Assembly: GCA_022648545.1 (NCBI GenBank)
Contig: JALCMP010000020.1
Coordinates: 1-36,840, forward strand
DNA: 36,840 bases
Direction: 5' to 3'
Origin: Bacteroidales bacterium
Lineage (GTDB): Bacteria; Bacteroidota; Bacteroidia; Bacteroidales; UBA932
Position 1 is the stretch's first letter. Each line of letters begins with the position of its first letter. The notes under the pieces were generated by a model, which was given only the letters and a program-made list of their open reading frames with translations, made no database searches and had not been told where the DNA came from. Of this stretch, positions 33,692 to 36,840 are shown piece by piece. The translations under genes were made by a program, and so were the position numbers.

Positions 33692-34996
33692 TTAGTCGTA
33701 AATATAATACCTTACCGACTTTAAACGGAAAGATTCTTCATCTTTCCGCCAATAATCGCGAATATCGGAAAAACGATTGTTTTTGGAAAACTTCTCCCTT
33801 ATATATTTTGATCCGCAAACCTTGTCGAACATATTAAATCTCGTAATGTTTGCATTATCGAAGACCTTCTTTTGGGGATACAACGCGGCGATAGCCTGCA
33901 TTACATAAAACTGAATTTCCGTAATCCTTGCAGCTCCGTAATCCGTAAAGTAAAATTGAACTCCGCCGATATTTTGTCCGGCGAATACCGAATAAAACGG
34001 TTTTACAAACAAAGGCCTGAATATCACCCCGGGAAGGTGATACGAATTAAGTTCGGCGGAAAGGGCATTCCCGTCTATCCATGGAGCGGCAAACATCTGG
34101 AAAGGCAATGTATAACCCACTCCGATGGAAACATATCCGAGTTCCCCGAGAATCCCCGATGCAGGATAACTGCATGCACTTACGGTTTGGGGGATATGAG
34201 GAGAAGGAAGCACCCAGGGAAGTCCCGTTTGCTCATAAGTCATGGAACGGTGCCATCCTTCCATGGGAACCACCGTCAAATTACATTTCGGAACATTTTC
34301 TTCGGTTCCGTCTTCCCCTTTTATCATATGTTCTTCGTTAAGCATGGTAGCCAGCTCTCCTACCGTAAGCCCGTATACATACGGAATATCGTACATGCTT
34401 ACAAAAGAAAAGCAGCCGGGTTCCACAAGACATCCTTCAACCTTTTCGCCTCCGAGAGGATCGGGTCTGTCAAGGACTATAACTTCAACTCCCTGTCTTG
34501 CACACGCTTCCATAAGCAGTCCCAGAGTATTTATAAAAGTATAAGAACGACAGCCGTTGTCCTGTATGTCATAAACCACGGCATCCAGCCCTTTAAGCAT
34601 CTCAGGCGTAGGCATTCTGTGTCTTCCGTAAAGGGAATATACGGTTATGCCGGTTTCAGGATCTTTTGAATCTCCGCTTACACTCATTCCGGCATAAGAA
34701 TTGCCTCTTACGCCGTGTTCCGGACCGAAGAGAGCAACCAGCTTTACGCCGGGTGCATCATTAAGTATATCTATCGTTGATCTGAGACGGGCATCCACTC
34801 CGGTAGGATTGGTAACCAGTCCTATCCGTTTCCCCTTAAGCTGCATGAAGCCATTCCCTTCAAGTACGTCTATGCCTGTCTTTACGACCGGTCCGCCCGC
34901 AAAAGCGAAAGAAGAAAGGAAAACAGAAAAAGCCAAAAACAGCACAGACAACATTAAGGTCCCTGATATTCTGTTTATTCCATTAGTTTTTCCCAT
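33692..34996 (-). CDS. namZ: NamZ-type exo-beta-N-acetylmuramidase (DUF1343, GH171)
   Basis: NamZ removes terminal MurNAc from the non-reducing end of peptidoglycan fragments. The 434-residue product has a signal peptide (about 12-33, ending AFA), then family blocks GKRIGLVTNPTGVD, LFGPEHGVRG and VYDIQDNGCRSYTF. Further blocks are VLDRPDPLGG, LPWVLPSPHIPQ and GVGYTLPFQMFAAPWID, all diagnostic of DUF1343. The export signal suggests a periplasmic or outer-membrane location. It lies 41 nt after the AmpG-like permease gene and 17 nt before the fused kinase gene, consistent with a peptidoglycan salvage group. Confidence 0.92.
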   Translation of the reverse strand: MGKTNGINRISGTLMLSVLFLAFSVFLSSFAFAGGPVVKTGIDVLEGNGFMQLKGKRIGLVTNPTGVDARLRSTIDILNDAPGVKLVALFGPEHGVRGNSYAGMSVSGDSKDPETGITVYSLYGRHRMPTPEMLKGLDAVVYDIQDNGCRSYTFINTLGLLMEACARQGVEVIVLDRPDPLGGEKVEGCLVEPGCFSFVSMYDIPYVYGLTVGELATMLNEEHMIKGEDGTEENVPKCNLTVVPMEGWHRSMTYEQTGLPWVLPSPHIPQTVSACSYPASGILGELGYVSIGVGYTLPFQMFAAPWIDGNALSAELNSYHLPGVIFRPLFVKPFYSVFAGQNIGGVQFYFTDYGAARITEIQFYVMQAIAALYPQKKVFDNANITRFNMFDKVCGSKYIREKFSKNNRFSDIRDYWRKDEESFRLKSVRYYIYD

Positions 34997-35037
34997 AATT
35001 CATAATCATTTATAATTATTCACCACTATATTCTTTA

Positions 35038-36429
35038 TTATACATCAATATCATTTTTTTCATTAATGTTATTAACCCTTTCCGGAACGGTCCGTACCTT
35101 CTTTCCGTACTCCGGATCTACCTTAATAAGAGCTGTAACAATCCATGTAGCTATATTGCAGGCAAAAACCCACCAGAAGAAATTCACATAGCCCAAATGT
35201 TCCTGTATCCAGCCGGCAGCCATCCCCGGAAGCATCATGCCCAGAGCCATAAAACCGGTACAAATCGCATAATGCGAAGTCTTATATTCACCGTCGGAAA
35301 AGTACATCATATACAGCATGAATGCCGTAAATCCGAAACCATATCCGAACTGTTCAACAAAAACGCAAAGATTTATTATTATAAGACTCTGAGCCTGTGT
35401 TATGCTGAGATAACAAAAAGTTATACAGGTCAGCGAAATGCTGAGAGCCATAGGCCACAGCCATTTTTTAAGCCCTCCCCGCGAAGCACATATTCCTCCA
35501 ATTATACCTCCCAGAGTAAGTCCTATTACACCTATCGTCCCATAAACCACTCCAACCTCGGTAGTGGAAAGTCCGAGACCGCCCTTGGAAAGCGGATCAA
35601 GCAAAAACGGATTTATAATCTTTATAAGCTGTGCTTCGGGAAGTCTGAATAGAAGGATGAAAAATGTGGCAACCAGCACTCCCGGTTTTTTGAAAAACGA
35701 ACCGAACGAACCGAAAAATGCTCTTAGCGCATTACTTCTGTGATTCATCCTTTCATCTTTATTTGTTTCGGAATCCTCTATTGCTGCTTTATCAACAGCT
35801 GGTCGGGGCAATATAAAGCTATGATATATTCTGGCTACGAAAAACAATACTGATAGAATTATGAAAGTATAGCTCCAGGCCCTGGAAACATTCCCCATAT
35901 GCGTCTGCATAAGTCCTGCAAGAACCACAAGCCCTCCCTGACCGAAAATAGTAGCAAGCCTGTAAAAAGTACTTCTTATGCCGACGAAAAACGATTGCTC
36001 CGATTCGTCCAGCGCCAGCATATAATAGCCGTCAGCAGCAATATCATGAGTAGCAGAAACAAATCCTACAATCCAGAATATCACAAGACAGGCTGTAAAT
36101 ACGCTCACGCCGACATTTCCCGTAGCTATTTCAGCAGGCGAAATATTTGGAATAACAAATGCTATAGCTGCAAAAGCAACCGCCATAATAAGCTGCATGG
36201 CCAGAGTCCACCAGCGCTTTGTCTTTATTATATCTACGAACGGTCCCCAGAAAGGTTTTATAACCCACGGGAGATAAAGCCATCCGGTGTAAAATGCAAT
36301 ATCTCCGTTGGACATTCCGAGATTCTTGAACATTATCACCGAAATATTATTAACGGCAATATATGGAAGACCTTCTATAAAATACAATGTAGAGACCCAT
36401 GCCCATGGGGAAATCTTTTTCAATTTCAT
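35038..36429 (-). CDS. ampG: AmpG-like MFS permease
   Basis: This is a 463-residue major facilitator protein with about 12 hydrophobic segments and the AmpG-type start (YFIEGLPYIAV), then FWGPFVDIIKTKRWW. A central hydrophilic loop (about 212-235) is typical of the family. AmpG relatives import anhydro-muropeptides or related sugars across the inner membrane for cell-wall recycling. The neighbours NamZ and SpoIID support that role. In E. coli the substrate is GlcNAc-anhydroMurNAc; here it is inferred. It starts 1 nt after the SpoIID gene stop. Confidence 0.85.
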   Translation of the reverse strand: MKLKKISPWAWVSTLYFIEGLPYIAVNNISVIMFKNLGMSNGDIAFYTGWLYLPWVIKPFWGPFVDIIKTKRWWTLAMQLIMAVAFAAIAFVIPNISPAEIATGNVGVSVFTACLVIFWIVGFVSATHDIAADGYYMLALDESEQSFFVGIRSTFYRLATIFGQGGLVVLAGLMQTHMGNVSRAWSYTFIILSVLFFVARIYHSFILPRPAVDKAAIEDSETNKDERMNHRSNALRAFFGSFGSFFKKPGVLVATFFILLFRLPEAQLIKIINPFLLDPLSKGGLGLSTTEVGVVYGTIGVIGLTLGGIIGGICASRGGLKKWLWPMALSISLTCITFCYLSITQAQSLIIINLCVFVEQFGYGFGFTAFMLYMMYFSDGEYKTSHYAICTGFMALGMMLPGMAAGWIQEHLGYVNFFWWVFACNIATWIVTALIKVDPEYGKKVRTVPERVNNINEKNDIDV

Positions 36430-36430
36430 A

Positions 36431-36840
36431 TCAATATTCCTTTTCTATTGAGGCACCTGAAAAATAATGCAAAAGGATTTCCCTGTAATCGTACCCTTTG
36501 GCTCCCATTACCGCCGCGCCTATCTGGCATAATCCAACACCGTGTCCCCAACCTGCACCGTATAATGTAAACCCGGCTGGAACGTCGGTCTTTCCGTCGG
36601 ATGATTTGATAACTCCGTCCGTTTTTACCACGAAGGCCGAACTATACAAATGGGATTCGGAAAGCAATCTTCTTATTTCAAGTTCTTTGCCTACCGTAAA
36701 AGTCTTTTTCGTTCCAACTATCCTGAGTTTATACAAACGCCCCGAAGTCCCGCGGGCAACAGGAACAAGATCTATTATATCACCGTAATCCTCTCCGCTC
36801 TTCTTCCTTATCAAAGCTGATAACTCTTCCTGCGTATAAC
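36431..36840 (-). CDS. SpoIID/LytB-domain protein, 3' part only
   Basis: The frame runs off the window edge; about 135 C-terminal residues are visible, beginning YTQEELSALIRKKSG. The end of the SpoIID domain is clear: GRLYKLRIVGTKKTFTVGKELEIRRLL, then LYSSAFVV and the hallmark GAGWGHGVGLCQIGAAVMGAKGYDYREILLHYF. SpoIID is a lytic transglycosylase of denuded glycan strands in sporulating Bacillus; in Bacteroidota such proteins sit with ampG and namZ in recycling loci. It appears to be upstream in the same operon. The in-frame TTG at 36814 should not be taken as a start. Confidence 0.85.
   Translation of the reverse strand, partial: YTQEELSALIRKKSGEDYGDIIDLVPVARGTSGRLYKLRIVGTKKTFTVGKELEIRRLLSESHLYSSAFVVKTDGVIKSSDGKTDVPAGFTLYGAGWGHGVGLCQIGAAVMGAKGYDYREILLHYFSGASIEKEY

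Noticed and set aside
1..36840. CRISPR arrays, toxin-antitoxin pairs or anti-phage systems
   Set aside because: I saw no regularly spaced repeats and no recognisable defence or toxin families in any gene.

Overview
The window looks like a chromosomal segment of a Bacteroidota (probably Bacteroidales) bacterium. The evidence is the gene content (parA-parB-DUF5683-LysM transglycosylase block, rpsU-recombinase-hpf block, C10 peptidase with lipoprotein signal, WaaP-type Kdo kinase) and the promoters. Several promoters match the Bacteroidota form TTTG, 19 nt, TAnnTTTG. Most genes lack a Shine-Dalgarno (SD) sequence, with rpsU and hpf as clear exceptions. Nearly all of the window is coding, and I see no CRISPR array, intact prophage or intact insertion sequence.

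Layout. 1-430: AT-rich non-coding DNA with a 45-codon helix-turn-helix-like ORF, possibly a decayed mobile element. 431-5445 (minus): leucine operon leuA-leuC-leuD-leuB with its own terminator. In front of it is a ribosome-mediated attenuator: a 19-residue leader peptide with six Leu codons, an antiterminator and a terminator hairpin. 5447-7099 (plus): rpsU, a tyrosine recombinase and hpf; the leu and rpsU promoters are back to back. 7107-10864 (minus): hpt-adk-obg-PAP2 phosphatase-lplA, divergent from purE (10941-11453, plus). 11567-13600: a helix-hairpin-helix envelope protein whose signal-peptide codons contain a perfect intrinsic terminator. 13607-17889 (minus): parA-parB-DUF5683-transglycosylase. 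18026-18970: a lipid kinase of the diacylglycerol kinase family. 18972-21041: a short PriA. 21202-21274: tRNA-Phe(GAA). 21342-22736: an S41-like protein probably lacking its catalytic serine.

22963-36840 is the envelope-glycan region. On the plus strand is a wecE-wecF pair (synthesis and transfer of a TDP-4-amino-sugar); wecE has no ATG, GTG or TTG start at its conserved N-terminus. On the minus strand are a lone C10 cysteine protease and a tightly packed series read from 36840 down to 26673: SpoIID-domain protein, AmpG-like permease, NamZ-type exo-muramidase, a glycosyltransferase fused to a Kdo kinase, a GT2 glycosyltransferase with an extra N-terminal domain, an LpxL-type acyltransferase, then rfbF, rfbG, an RmlC-like cupin and an SDR. 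The last four suggest a CDP-linked 6-deoxy sugar. The series would link peptidoglycan salvage to lipid A/core and surface-glycan assembly.

The items most worth a second look are the leu attenuator, the wecE start (AUA, or a CUU-UAA-C frameshift from an upstream ORF), the pair of strong SDs on rpsU and hpf, the terminator inside a signal-peptide coding sequence, and the glycosyltransferase-kinase fusion.
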